Shown: positions 37,556 to 48,865 of the stretch, piece by piece
Layout: each line of letters starts with the position of its first letter
How positions within the stretch are numbered: position 1 is the first letter of the stretch
Assembly (NCBI GenBank): GCA_022578605.1
Contig: MU394140.1
Span: forward strand, 62,001 to 126,000
DNA: 64,000 bases
Direction: 5' to 3'
Origin: Camillea tinctor
Taxonomy: Eukaryota > Ascomycota > Sordariomycetes > Xylariales > Xylariaceae
The notes under the pieces: model-generated
What the model was told of the DNA's origin: nothing
Seen by the model: the letters and a program-made list of their open reading frames with translations, nothing else
The model's database searches: none
Translations under genes and position numbers: made by a program

Positions 37556-39563
37556 GGATGACACGGGGCGTCTGTATAGATAAATCAGTAGATACGATAG
37601 ATGTGATTGATGATGTTGCGGACAAACCTGCGACTAGAAATGATGGAAGATTCCTTGCCAGTCCGAAAGAAAGGGCAGAAAGAAAAAGAAAAAAAAGAAA
37701 GAAAAAAGAAACATCTAACGTAGTGATTTTCTCCGTTCCCTCTAATGCACGTTCAAACTAGCTGCATGTGCATACAGGTTGGGCTCAGTCAGCCTAGCCT
37801 AATAAATAGTACGAATGGAGTCGTCCACCTATGCGTAGATAGATGAACATGCATATCGTCGAGATGTCCATGGCCTACAATCAAAACTCGGTAAGGCACA
37901 TTGCCAAGCTTGCCTATCTACCCATATTATCTAGGGTCTTGTCAATGAGTTTGAGTGGTGTAGCAAGACCGTCACCTGATCCACAATGATGCAGACATTA
38001 TTGCCAATTGCGACGATGACTTGAGTCGCAAAGCATTACTGACTGACTGACTAACTGACTAAGAGCAACATTGATTAGTACCTAGATAGTATAGTACACG
38101 AGTACCTAGGACATACGTACGAACGTGCCTAGTTAGTGTGCTTGCACATTGGCATGTAGGATAACCAACCACTTGGAGTAGTAGTGGTATACACACTTGG
38201 CTACCTAGGTATACATAATATGTGGATGTACATACTGGACCAGGTAGCTTAGCTGGTATGTCATACAACAAGCATCAATTAAATGGACTCAACTTTTTAA
38301 TGCCAAGACGGGGGGTCTTTTTTTATAAAAGAAAAATATATGCAGTTATGGATTCATAGTTTCGAAAATAGAGAGAGAGAAGTATAAGAGACTATATGAT
38401 GTTTGAACACAGTGAAGAGTAGTTAGCTAGCAAAAGGAGAAAGGAAAGAAGGTAAAAGAAGATTATTAAAAAAAAAAAAACCCCCTAAAAAAAAACTATA
38501 AAAAAAAAACTCATGATGTTATGTTGTAACTCTAGTCTAGTGTGTATATGTGTATGTCTATATGTGTTAGAGATGTGCGGCAACTTAGTTGTTCACGCGA
38601 TCAAATTTTCATTGGGCGTCCCATATTAATCCAGCTCGCCCTGCCCGCTAGTGTCCACTTTGCCCACAAAGACGATGAAAGGATTTTCCCTAGCGTAACA
38701 CCAGCCCTGCTTACAGCTCTTCCAGCGCTGTCAATCCGCGTGCGCCCGTTGGCAGACTAGATTGCTTGGAAGGGTTTATTGAGGGGGGGGGAGCCTTCGG
38801 AAGCTGTTCCCTACCTGAGCCGGACTTGCGCCTTGCGCCTTGCTTTTGTGGTTCAATAGGTTGCCAGCATGACCTACACGTGTAAGAAGTTTTACTGCGC
38901 TAGTGTAGTAAAAATTGATATGATATAGTATATAGTAAAGGATTGAAATCAAGTACTCACTACTACATACTAAACCTACATATGTAAGTAAGGGACTGGG
39001 CATTCTCATAATTGATTATATATACTTGCACCTATCTACTTAGCTAGCTTAGGTATGTACATTGATACTAGATGCTAAGGTATATACCTCTGTCCTATGC
39101 ATACCTTTTGTATGTTAATAAGTGTACTATATATCACCTATTATAAACAACTACTGAGGTATTATACATATAGTAAGGCAATATAGGTACATCATTAGTA
39201 TGTATGGATGTAGGTAGGTATGTAGGCATGTAGGTATCTAGGTATCAATACTTAATGTTGGTTGGTTGTTCGGTACTTAGAGCACGTTATATCCCGATTG
39301 TGCGATGCCTTGACCTCAGGCCGTCGCCTTAACCTTCAAATTACCTCTTGTACCCTATGTGGTTAGGAGAATGTGTTCCGCACCTGCCGTGGCTATCTGA
39401 GGTCCTACCCAGGTAATGGTAATGTATTGCATGGATATGTAGTGTAGATACCACTGTACATACAAAAATGACAAGCTTAACGACCCCTCAGCAAGGGGGG
39501 GAAGGGGAGGGGAAGGGGGGGGCCAAAAAATTTATAAAATAAAAAAAAAATAAAAAATTACCT

Positions 39564-39616
<53 letters not shown>

Positions 39617-39656
39617 NNNNNNNNNNGCACCCCCCCCCCCCCCCCCCCCCCCCCCC
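39564..39656. other. Assembly gap: G53 run, 10 N, then C27 run
   Basis: 53 consecutive G (39564-39616), ten N (39617-39626), GCA, then 27 C (39630-39656). A further run of 25 C lies at 39724-39748. An identical 22-nt A-rich word (A10-T-A6-TTACC) occurs at 39541-39562 and 39704-39725, on both sides of the gap. This looks like collapsed or low-quality homopolymer reads rather than natural sequence. Confidence 0.95.
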
Positions 39657-40219
39657 AGGGCGGCCCCCCGCGGGCCCGGCGGCGCCCAAAAAATAAAAAA
39701 AAAAAAAAAAAAATAAAAAATTACCCCCCCCCCCCCCCCCCCCCCCCCTGGAGACCGAGGGGTCCAAGCGCCCCAGATGTGTAATGGGTCAACCCTAGCC
39801 TATATGGGTAAGGTACGTGTAGAAGGTGCATGGAACCGATAACGATTACATGAAGCTACCCCGCCGCCAACAGCCTGGCAGCCTGAACGCAACCACTCAA
39901 GACCAGCCTCGCAAACAACCCGCAGAACGGCTTCGGACTGATCCTCCAATCCATTACCTATCGTGAATCCTTTTTCAGCCGCGCAGGGAACATTGACTGC
40001 AGCAAGCCAAGCCTAATCCTCGTACGATACCACAACTTCTACCATCCTAGCTTTTTCTGGAACCCCGTTCAACCCGTTCAACCCGTCCAGGCTTGCCATT
40101 GCCAGGCTTGTCAGGCTTGTCAGGCTTGCCAGACTCTTGCTAGGCTGGACAAGCTAAGAAGTTCATCGTCAGTCTTGGTATCAGTTCTCTCTCTATTCTA
40201 TACCTAATCTACCCCTTCC

Positions 40220-40262
40220 CTACCTACCTACCTACCTACCTACCTACATACATACATACATT
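40220..40262. repeat. CTAC/ATAC tetranucleotide repeat upstream of CSN1
   Basis: About seven tandem TACC units followed by three to four ATAC units, roughly 140 bp before the CSN1 start. It probably lies in the promoter or 5' UTR. Confidence 0.85.
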
Positions 40263-40400
40263 GATACTACATACAATCTACATTACATATTGATATTTAC
40301 TAACTTACTAGTAATCTACCATCCCCCCTAGAAGGCTAAACAAAAACCCGTTTGGTACTTCTCTCTCTCTCGCTCTCACTCTCTCTAACACCCAGCCATC

Positions 40401-42223
40401 ATGGCTACTAACCAACAGAATCACCTGCTGGCCTTCTTCACCGCCATGGATAACCAGGGAGGAATTATTGTTAGAGGTAAGTACCTTGTCTAACCCTGAT
40501 CCCTTCCTCCACCCCCCCCCCCCCCCCCCCCCTCATCGCCCCCATCGGACCCCCCTCTTCTCCATCTCTCCCCCATCTGCGCGTCCCAAACCTTACCGTA
40601 CTGATACCCTCCTCGTCACAGATGCCCCCAAGCTTGATCTTGACCTCTACATATCCAATTACAAAGGTTGGTCACACACCTGTGCACACGCACACTCCAT
40701 TTCTTCTCTTGTCGTCATCACGGCGACTCCGATTGCTTGCGACAATGCCTGATATCTCTAGGTCGAACCCGCTTCGAACGACTCTTGGTCATCGGCCAAT
40801 GCTCTGTAACCCTATGTCTCGATGCTCTAAAAGCTGCCATTGTCGAAGCCAAGAAAGGGAAAGATGTCCAGCGCTACCGTGACGCTTGGGAGTGCATCCG
40901 CACGGCGGCACCCGCTGAGCCTGAGGCTATATGGGATGATGCTTGGGTCAATGCCACCGAGAGGGCCAACAAATTGGAGACGCAGCGTCTTGAGGCTGAA
41001 CTAAAGGGTTACAAGAACAATCTAGTGAAGGAGAGCATTCGGGTATGGGTCATATTTTCTGACAGGCCTGTCCTGTCTCGGCAAACGTGACCGCATGCAT
41101 ATGCTAACCAGTGCTGTTGTTTAGATTGGCCACCGTGACCTTGGTGAGCATTTGGAAAGCATAGGGGACCTCAACGGAGCTGCCGATGCCTATCTCAAAA
41201 TGCGGCCGGATGCAAGCACGCAGTCCCATATTTTAGATGTGGGCAAGCACATCATCAGCACTATGTTGCAGAAGCGTGATTGGCCGGGAGCACTCGCAAA
41301 CATCAACAAAGTCCTAGTAGCGAACATGTCACCCGAGGAGCAGAATGCCGAGCAGCCGTATCAGAAAATGGTGTCTGGCTTGGCCTATCTTGGGACGGAG
41401 AAATACCACGAAGCCGCAAGAAGCTTTCTAGAGGTGGGTGATCCGATCGTTTGCCAGCGATACAACGATGTTGTCAGCTCAAACGACATTGCTACATATG
41501 GAGGTTTGTTGGCGCTCGCATCTATGGACCGGCTGGAGCTGCAGATTCGCGTCCTAGACAATTCCGCTTTTAGAAATTACCTCGAGCTAGAGCCTCACAT
41601 CCGCAAAGCCGTCTCCATGTTTGTCAATGGGCGATACTCAGCATGTCTAGCGATCCTCGAGTCGTACCGCGCCGATTATCTCCTCGACATCTATTTGCAG
41701 AAGCACGTTGCTAGCCTCTTCTCTTTGATTCGCAGTAAATGCATTGTTCAATATTTCTTGCCTTTCTCGTGCGTCACGCTGGATAGCATGAACACTGCCT
41801 TTGCGAAACCGGGCGAGTCTCTAGAAGATGAACTCATTAGTATGATCAAGAGCGGAGTGCTGAAGGCACGAATCAACACTATTGACAAGGTCAGTTAGGA
41901 TATCATGCTACTCCCCTCTCCTATCCCCCCTTTTCTTCTTCTCTCTTTTCCCACTAATACGAATAATAATCCAGTTACTTGTTGCGGTTTCCAATAATGC
42001 CCGGGTAGCTATGCAAACCCAAGGTATAGAGGCTGCTAGAAACTATGAACGTGAAGCTCTAGAACGTATCCGCCGCATGAGCCTAGCTGCTGCTGACCTA
42101 GAAGTCAGGGGCCAATCCCGAAAGATTGGGAGCACGGGAGGGAACCTGGCCGGGGTCGGGGACATATGGTCGGACGATAGCAACAGAAGGCTGTACAATC
42201 CTGGTGAAACCGCGTCTAGCTAG
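40401..42223 (+). CDS. CSN1: COP9 signalosome subunit 1
   Basis: Exons 40401-40476, 40622-40666, 40762-41042, 41125-41889 and 41975-42223 give 471 aa. CSN1 is the RPN7/PCI subunit of the complex that removes NEDD8 from cullin-RING ligases. Sequence support: LDLDLYISNYKGRTRFERLLVIG at the N-terminus (junctions of introns 1 and 2 restore it), the RPN7 helical repeats (IGHRDLGEHLESIGDLNGAADAY), the segment DIATYGGLLALASMDR, and the PCI domain (FLPFSCVTLDSMNTAF through DELISMIKSGVLKARI and ArgVal-rich final helix). The C-terminal tail is short and Gly/Ser-rich. Intron 1 contains a 21-C run (40512-40532). In Aspergillus the orthologous csnA is needed for light-dependent development; that role is inferred. 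Convergent with PRP18. Confidence 0.95.
40512..40532. repeat. C21 homopolymer in CSN1 intron 1
   Basis: 21 consecutive C within the first intron; no effect on the reading frame. Confidence 0.9.
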
Positions 42224-42766
42224 CAGCAGACATGGCATATTAACCCTCCAGGTTCTAAGAAGTAAGCGATGAGCTTAAGATTCGCCATCGATTGCAACAC
42301 AAAAAGAATTAGCACAAGGTTTCGGGAACATAGACCGGGCCTGGCTGGATGCTACAGAAATGAATACACCAATACTAGGGCGTGAGGGAAAAAAAGGCAT
42401 CCCGCGCCTCTCTCGGTGAGGTATGATTTCATGATAACGAATACAACACTAGAACGACAAATTATGCGTGGAGTAGATTTTTGATCGGGCAGGATGTCAC
42501 CTAATCACAGGAATAATCCTAAATCCATTAGCTAGAGAGTAGATGAAAAAAGCTAAGGGAATAGGATTATAATGTAAAAAAAAAAAAAAATTTTTAAAGA
42601 TGAAAGATGCAGGCGTTAAAATGTCGTGAATTCTCTTGCTATGAATATTATTGGTATACGTGGAAAGACTTTGTTTACGGGAAAAAATAATAAGAATAAA
42701 TAAAAGCAACATCGTATCCACTATGGTGATAAACATCTGTCATTTTTTCTATTTTTTTTTTCAGCT
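42224..42766. other. Convergent 3' flanks of CSN1 and PRP18
   Basis: 543 bp, AT-rich, with an A14 run (42577-42590) followed by T5. No gene seen. Confidence 0.6.
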
Positions 42767-43900
42767 TTACCCCATCAGCTGCCTGATATCCTCGGGTGGC
42801 CAGCGTACCTGGGCAAAGGTCAAGCAACGCTTGATACTCTGGAGGTATTTACGGGTGACCTCGTCGCCCATGACGTGACCCCTCTCGCCGCCGTGTAGTT
42901 TCTCGCGCGCGCTGCGCTCGTGGATACCCACCATGGTGACGCCGATGGGCCAGGCGGCCTTGCCGATGCTCAACCGCAGGTACCCATCGTTGGCGTCAAC
43001 ATAGCGGCGCTCCTGCGCCGCCCGCACGATCTCCACCACGGGACCGAGGATATCGTCCTCCAGATCGCCCTTCTCGAACCTGCGGAACAGGGGGACCATG
43101 TTGGTGCGGCTCGACACCATGGCGTTGACGGCGGCCTTGGCGGCGAAGGAGGAGGAGTCCGAGGGAGAGGAGGCATTGCCGGCTTTGGCCTGCTCGCGCG
43201 CGAGGGCGGCCTCCCACTCCCGCAGCACCATGGTGAAGTATGAGGCGAGCTGGCGGAACAGGTACGCGCGCGCGGCGCGGTCCTGCGGCACCGCCTCCGG
43301 CACCTTCATGTCCTTCTCCTCGAGCAGGCGCAGGGTCGTGGGGATGGGGCCCGCGGTCACGACGGTGGTGAGGCGGCGGTGGCGGCGCAGGCGCGCGCGG
43401 TGCGTCTCCCCGAACAGGACGGCGGGCTCGCCGAGCGCCCGCAGCCGCGAGATCAGCTCCCCGTCGGGTATGTCTTCTTCTTCTCTTCCCGCGCCGTTCT
43501 CGTCGTCTGAGCTGCCGTCGGCCGGGGCGTCAGGCTGCTCGGGCAGGCCCAGGCGCTTCCGCCGCCTGCGCTCCTCCTCGGCGGCTTGGGCCTCGCGCCG
43601 CCGTCGCGTGTCCTCTTCTAGGCGGCGGCGCTTGTCCTCCCGCGCACGCGACTCTTCGGCGGCTTCCTCGTCGCGGCGGCGCTTCTCGGCGGCTTTGGCG
43701 GCGCGCTTTTCCTCGAGAGCACGCTGCTCGGCGAGGTAGGCAGCTTGACGCTGGGCTTCGGCTTCGGATCGCTTGATATATTTCTTTGCGGGGGCATTGT
43801 CGTTGCTGTTATGGCTATCGGAATTCGAGGTAGACGAGGAGGATGTGGCGGGAGTTTTTGCTTTGGAGATCTCTTTGGACATAAGAGCTGCGAAATCCAT
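42767..43900 (-). CDS. PRP18: Pre-mRNA splicing factor PRP18
   Basis: Single exon, 377 aa, starting MDFAALMSKEISKAK. Prp18 acts with Slu7 in the second catalytic step of splicing. Visible features: a long Arg/Glu/Lys-rich charged helical region (about 48-125), the SFM-like core (LISRLRALGEPAVLFGE), and the C-terminal Prp18 domain with VVEIVRAAQERRYVDANDGYLRLSIGKAAWPIGVTMVGIHERSAREKLHG, whose conserved loop YLRLSIGKAAWPIG is intact. The upstream in-frame codons (to 43987) begin with TTG, so ATG 43900 is chosen. The sequence is GC-rich relative to its flanks. The gene is divergent from SAP18 by 1 kb. Confidence 0.94.
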   Translation of the reverse strand: MDFAALMSKEISKAKTPATSSSSTSNSDSHNSNDNAPAKKYIKRSEAEAQRQAAYLAEQRALEEKRAAKAAEKRRRDEEAAEESRAREDKRRRLEEDTRRRREAQAAEEERRRRKRLGLPEQPDAPADGSSDDENGAGREEEDIPDGELISRLRALGEPAVLFGETHRARLRRHRRLTTVVTAGPIPTTLRLLEEKDMKVPEAVPQDRAARAYLFRQLASYFTMVLREWEAALAREQAKAGNASSPSDSSSFAAKAAVNAMVSSRTNMVPLFRRFEKGDLEDDILGPVVEIVRAAQERRYVDANDGYLRLSIGKAAWPIGVTMVGIHERSAREKLHGGERGHVMGDEVTRKYLQSIKRCLTFAQVRWPPEDIRQLMG

Positions 43901-44912
43901 CTTGGGCGATGATGGTGGGTATGGCGGGAATTGGCTTCGACTGCTTAAGCTATTTATGTTTTCGTGGGTGATTTTTTTCTTCTTCAAGTGTAATAAGAAG
44001 TACGAGTCTGTCGAGAGGTTAAGTTAGGTGGTAAGTAGGTAGATGCTAGGTATGTATAAATTGAATGAGTTATGTGCTGTAGAGGTAGTAGTGGTAGGTT
44101 GTTTTAATACAATTGGTTGGTCGATCGGTCGGTCGGTGGAGTTCGTGCTTTCTTTATCGATAGTGGGTGAAATTAGGTAATTGTTAACTAGATCTCGTTA
44201 AAAAAGCGCGGAAAGGTAAGTGCTATTCTTGGTAGGTGGGGTACTATAGGTCAATTTAAGTTGGGATGAGAGAAGCTTGTTTGTTGTGTTTAAAGTTGGT
44301 GATAGGCTAGGTTAGCTTGTTTTGGTGTTGACGTTGTTGACGTTAATGTAAACAATTTTAATTTGGGGAAAGTTTAGGAGAAAAAGAAGTCAAGACCAGG
44401 TTAAAATAAAAGAATAAGAGCCGCAGGGTAAGGTAACTTAGGAAAGAAAAAAAGAACATTCTACATTGTCGGGAATTTTACGCTTGCGGGACGCGAGGTG
44501 ACGAGCTTTTTTCCAGGTTTCTACACAGCCACACTCGATAAAGCTTGCTTCAACCGTACATCCCAACTTTGCCTTCCCGATTGGACATTCCCATTGGACC
44601 TACCTAAATCACCCCGGACCGGATAACTGTTGCGACTTAGTTCCGTGCAGTTTGCAGTTTCAGCTTCTTTCAAGGCAAGGTGGACCAAGAGGGGGGGGTC
44701 TTTCCTCTAACTTACAACTCTACTAACCTACACTAATAGCCTATACCTAAGTCTATATAGGCGGCACTAGCATATGTACACCTACAACAGCAACGATAAC
44801 ATAACACAACACATCACAACGACAGCAACAACATGTACTAGCTGAACAAATCTTATGCTACACGCACCTTCGCCTACACCTATTTTCAGACCTAGGTTAG
44901 ACCCTTTCCATA
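43901..44912. promoter_or_regulatory. Divergent promoter region of PRP18 and SAP18
   Basis: 1.0 kb. It contains GGTC repeats (44120-44138) and a leader rich in CTAC and ACAAC words just before the SAP18 start. No gene recognised. Confidence 0.45.
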
Positions 44913-45878
44913 ATGGACCGTCACGAGACATCCCCTTTCACGCTACAGCTCTTCTATAGAACTGGCGCATTCCATAGGTAAACCAAAATCCGCTACGACA
45001 GTTGCTTCACAAGTCGCGCATAATAATAATAACAACTCGCCTTCAGACCAGACGAATTCATCACCACACCGCTACCCCCACATCTAACTCTACACACCTG
45101 GTCCAACTGTACCCTCACCGAGCTCTCCCACCACCTCGCTGCCTCTGGCTCGTCTATCCTCCCCAACCCAGCCATCGGCACGCGCCTCGCCTTTCGCCTC
45201 ATCTTCCCCGACACTCGAGCCACTCGGGGCTCCTCATCTGCAGCCTCGGGCCACCACCACCACCACCATGCCGCACCCCCCACGATCCCGCGCTACATGG
45301 TCAAAGAACTGGGCAGTCTTGTGATAGGCGAAGGGGGCCCAGGCCTCGATGCGGACGGCGTAGACCACCCCGCCGACGATGGCCACCAGAACAATGGCGA
45401 ACAAAATAACCACGACACGAACGATAACAATGACAACAATAATTATAATCTTAATAACGGTAGCAATAGCGTGACCAATGCCCACGCTGGAGATGCGCAC
45501 AAGACCCTAGCTGACGCGCGCTTCGTCGTCGGGGACTACATCTCGTGCGCCATCTTGCCTCCGCAAGCCGACGGGTCTGTAGCCCCTGCCTCGAGCGCGC
45601 GCATGGGTCGCGGTGCCGGCGCAGGAGAGTCACGGGTGGCCGTTGGCCGGGCGCCCACCGGCTTAGCGGGCATGGGCATGGGGGGCGGGGCCGGGAGGGA
45701 GAACGGCTACGGGTACGCGCACGGTCGGCACGGGAGAGGACGGGGCGGCGGAGGGGCCGCCGCGAGAGCCAGCGCCGGCATCGGCGCGGGTGTGCCTATG
45801 GGCGAATGGAGAAGGGGCGAGAGGTTACCCGATATACCACCCTCGAGTCGAGGGAGGTCAGGGAGAGGACGGTATTGA
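44913..45878 (+). CDS. SAP18: SAP18-like Sin3-associated protein with long low-complexity tail
   Basis: Exons 44913-44977 and 45047-45878 give 298 aa. The SAP18 ubiquitin-like fold is recognisable: SPFTLQLFYRTGAFHRPDEF (the junction codon R is split by the intron), LTLHTWSNCTLTELSHHL, TRLAFRLIFPD, MVKELGSLVIG and, after an insertion, DARFVVGDYISCAILPP. In animals SAP18 (172 aa) joins Sin3-HDAC and the ASAP complex at exon junctions. Differences here: a His6 stretch before the fourth strand, an Asn/Asp-rich insertion (about 145-180) between the two last core strands, and a C-terminal Gly/Arg-rich tail ending GRSGRGRY, resembling RGG RNA-binding tails. The role in deacetylase recruitment or mRNP assembly is inferred. 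Confidence 0.87.
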
Positions 45879-47749
45879 GGGATACTATACCTAACCTTAA
45901 GGGAGAAAAAGGATCAAGAGAGAAGGAAAGTAAAGAGAAAAGAAAAAAAGACGGTAAGGATGGAACTCGAGTTCTACAGTTTAAGGGCGGAAGAGGGGAG
46001 CAAAGGGGATCGGTCAGGTCACAGTCGGACGATTTTATGTTATGCTAACTAGGGGCGTTGATATGGGGCTGTCTGCTTTCTTGTTTCTTTGGTTTAAAAA
46101 GGGGGGTTCGGGCAAACAGACCGGAAGCACCAATACCCTATCACCTATTATTATTATCTAGAAGCAGGCTGTTTCTATTTCTCCCTCCCCTTTCCGTTTC
46201 TTCAGCTCAAGAGGAGAAGAAGAAGAGGTCAAAAGCTAAAAGATGATCAAGTCGTAGATAACTTTGTACGAGATTTCATATTAAGAGTTCTGCCTATTAG
46301 TCTTGTCTACCTACATAGATCAGTTTATTATAACTTGCAACTGAGTTAATGTTTCAAGTACTGAAGGTTGTTCTTCATTTCCATCCTTCTCTGTCCAATG
46401 AAGTCGCCAAAATATCTTGACCTGTGTATATTTGTGCGAGTAGGCTAGGTTCCCTCAGCTATAGGTTATGCATGTACGTGTTGGTTATATCCCAAGTTTG
46501 GACTTAGTACATATACCTGCGAACTTGAAAAGAAAATCTATATTGAAGACACCCATTAAGTATTTATGTCATTAACCCACCATGTGCCTCTTGTTCACTC
46601 TCGAGGGGAGTTATATGCTATAATATAGCATAGGCATCTAGGTGCCTATACATGTCTACCCAAAGCTATGCTGCATAGGAAAGATTTTATGGTATGTAAA
46701 CTGGCCTGATCTTGGCCAAGCTCATCAGTACTACTACTCCAGGATTCAGAGATGATATCGTAAGAACTGGAAAGGACAACAGGAAGTCAGTTAGCTAATA
46801 ACACTCTAGAAAGAAACCCGGGACCCTCACCTAACTATATTTAGCTATACACCTGACCTAATCACGTCTACTTTGAGTGCTCAGGGGTAATCTTTAAAGC
46901 AAAATCTACCCTGAAGCTGGTATAATGAGCCTCCTAGAGCACTGGACTTGTAGGTGAGTTGAGAAATATTAAAACTACACGCCTCTGTTTTTTTGGTATG
47001 TTATCAACTCGTTTAGCGAACTGTCTTAGATATGAAGCAAATATAATCGGCTGACGGCATAGTTTATTATAGCTAGCTGTAAGTTAAGTTACCTTGAAAG
47101 CTTGTAACTTGCACTTATGTAACTATATACGGAAGTCTGTATTATGGCGCGATTATGACATATCTATGATGTCTAGCTCAAGAAAAAGGGCGATGTTTAA
47201 GTACACCAGCTATCGCTGGGGGGCCAAGCCACGGATTCTTTCGTCCATGACTGTTGTATATTATTTCAACATTACGTAGGGTTAAGCCAGACCATCCCCA
47301 AAGGACCATCCCTCCTAGGCTTAGAATAGTCAAATGTTGTACTCACTCCTCGGCGTCATTGAATCATAGACAGGTATCCGAAAGTCCTCTTCTTTCACTC
47401 GTGACCTTTATCTATACCTACGCATCGATATCTACGGACACATCCGTCCATCTGACTCCATTGAGCCTCGCCAACTTACCTGGGAGCCGCTCAACCTATC
47501 CGCAAAATCTTTAGTACAATAAATCCTACGTAGTCGGTAATCCCACAAATGTTACTAATAAATGTGGGAGGTATCAAAGAGACCCCAGCACATAAATAGG
47601 TATCCACCCATAAGAGACATAAACAAGTTGATGATCAATATTTTCGTTTCGTGAATTGCCGCCATGCCGCTGGAGCACCAATATATACTAGTACGTACAA
47701 GCCGTCTCGGCACTTTCGTCTCTCGACTTCGACCCCTCTGTTCTCGTCC
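45879..47749. other. Gene-free spacer between SAP18 and NDUFB4-like gene
   Basis: 1.87 kb between two 3' ends, AT-rich. A weak inverted repeat (TCCCACA...TGTGGGA, 47550-47578) is present. Short ORFs were examined and not supported. Confidence 0.5.
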
Positions 47750-48213
47750 TCAGTACTCGGATATCAGATCGCCCTTGCGCTTCGCTCGGAAACTCCATCT
47801 TCCCTATAAACGCATGCTTCATGTGAGTCCACCAATCGACCATGATACTAGGCTCGCCGTGCGGGGTAGGAGAGCGTTGTGGGAAAACTCACGTCTGTTT
47901 TGTATGCGACGCCGAGGAGGATGGTTGGCACGATGCCCATGAGCACGACGTTTAGGAGGGCGGTGCGCGGGGTCCAGCGGAAATACTGATGTCGGGCCGA
48001 GGTGGTCTCTGCGGGAGAGGGAGAGTCAGAAGAAGAAGAAGAAGACGGTAAATAGTACTGATAGAACTTACCTCCCAGCTTCTGAATGGCCGGGTCCAGC
48101 TTCAGGCCTGAAAGTCGACCGAAATTGTTAGCTTCCTCCGGTTGTGTCCCTGCGCGATTGAGTTGAGCGCTTCATGGGTGGTATAACGCACGGTAATGTT
48201 CTAGCCCTGCCAT
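47750..48213 (-). CDS. Complex I accessory subunit, NDUFB4/B15-like
   Basis: A short spliced gene: exons 48213-48192, 48107-48072, 48008-47893 and 47803-47750 give 75 aa. It begins MAGLEHYRLKLDPAIQKLG, continues HQYFRWTPRTALLN, has one membrane span (VVLMGIVPTILLGVAY), and ends KTD then GRWSFRAKRKGDLISEY. The layout (short matrix N-terminus, FRWTPRTA, single span, WxFRAKRxGD) is that of the small fungal homologues of NADH:ubiquinone oxidoreductase subunit NDUFB4. It is expected in the inner-membrane arm. The donors are GTGCGT, GTAAGT and GTGAGT, and the phases agree at all three joins. The gene is divergent from the glutathione S-transferase gene 652 bp away. Confidence 0.86.
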
Positions 48214-48865
48214 TGTACTCGAAGTATGCGGCCACCTCTTGCTATCGAGATGGTGTGGGTAGATGATGTCTTTTTTTTTTAAAGACGTTTGTCGTTTCGG
48301 CTGGTTTGGGGAATTGGATTGAACTGAACCGAATAAGAGACCTTCTCGATAGTACTCCGTATGTACAGTAGTTAGTAGGTTATTGAAGGTTGACGTTGAT
48401 GGGCCTTCTATTACCTAAGGCGGCTTAGGGAGTTCGCGGGGCGCCACAAGGCAGCTACCGAATGTGGCTGTGATCAAGCCACCGCGTGGCTGTTTAGGTA
48501 CCTAAGTACCTAATACTCTAGTGGATTACGGAGTACTAAATAGGTACTCACCTTGGTAATCGCCTCCGTCCCGTTACCATTTACACCCCGGCCTGGACTG
48601 GCCGGACAGGTAGTTATACCCGGAGCTACCTAGGCACATTTCTTAGTAGCTGTTATAACGTGTGCGTACCTCGGCTCGTACAAGTCATACGTGTGTGTAG
48701 TTTAGTTTAGACTATATGTTAGCGGGACGGGCTATAAAATACCTAGATTTTGGCAATCGTATGCATGTAGGTAAATACCTACAACATCCCTTTCTCTTTC
48801 TCAAAGCTTCTAAGGTGATCGCCCAAACAAATCGTCGATCGCATCACTCTCCGCAACTACATATA
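48214..48865. promoter_or_regulatory. Divergent spacer between NDUFB4-like gene and GST
   Basis: 652 bp with TACCTAAGTACC-type words near 48499-48550 and a T10 run at 48271-48280. Probably a shared promoter region (inference). Confidence 0.5.

Larger units (their letters stand above)
33628..40400. other. 6.8-kb gene-free region with assembly gap
   Basis: No recognisable gene lies on either strand between the divergent FarA-like and CSN1 genes. Contents seen: G-rich runs (34051-34070), an A-rich tract (34536-34561), a perfect 20-bp palindrome (35520-35539), (AAT)n (35650-35670), a low-GC stretch (about 36780-37100), TATG/TAGG tracts (37490-37555, 39195-39245), dense TACCTAGGTA words (38090-38215, 38990-39250), the gap region (39517-39750), and a C/T-rich and CTAC-repeat leader for CSN1 (40190-40262). 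ORFs here are short and compositionally biased. Confidence 0.5.

Noticed and set aside
39558..39767. Minus-strand ORF made of Pro and Gly runs across the N gap
   Set aside because: It is a translation of homopolymers and Ns, not a gene.
47540..47578. Inverted repeat TCCCACA...TGTGGGA
   Set aside because: Only a 7-bp stem with a 15-nt loop; expected by chance at this length.
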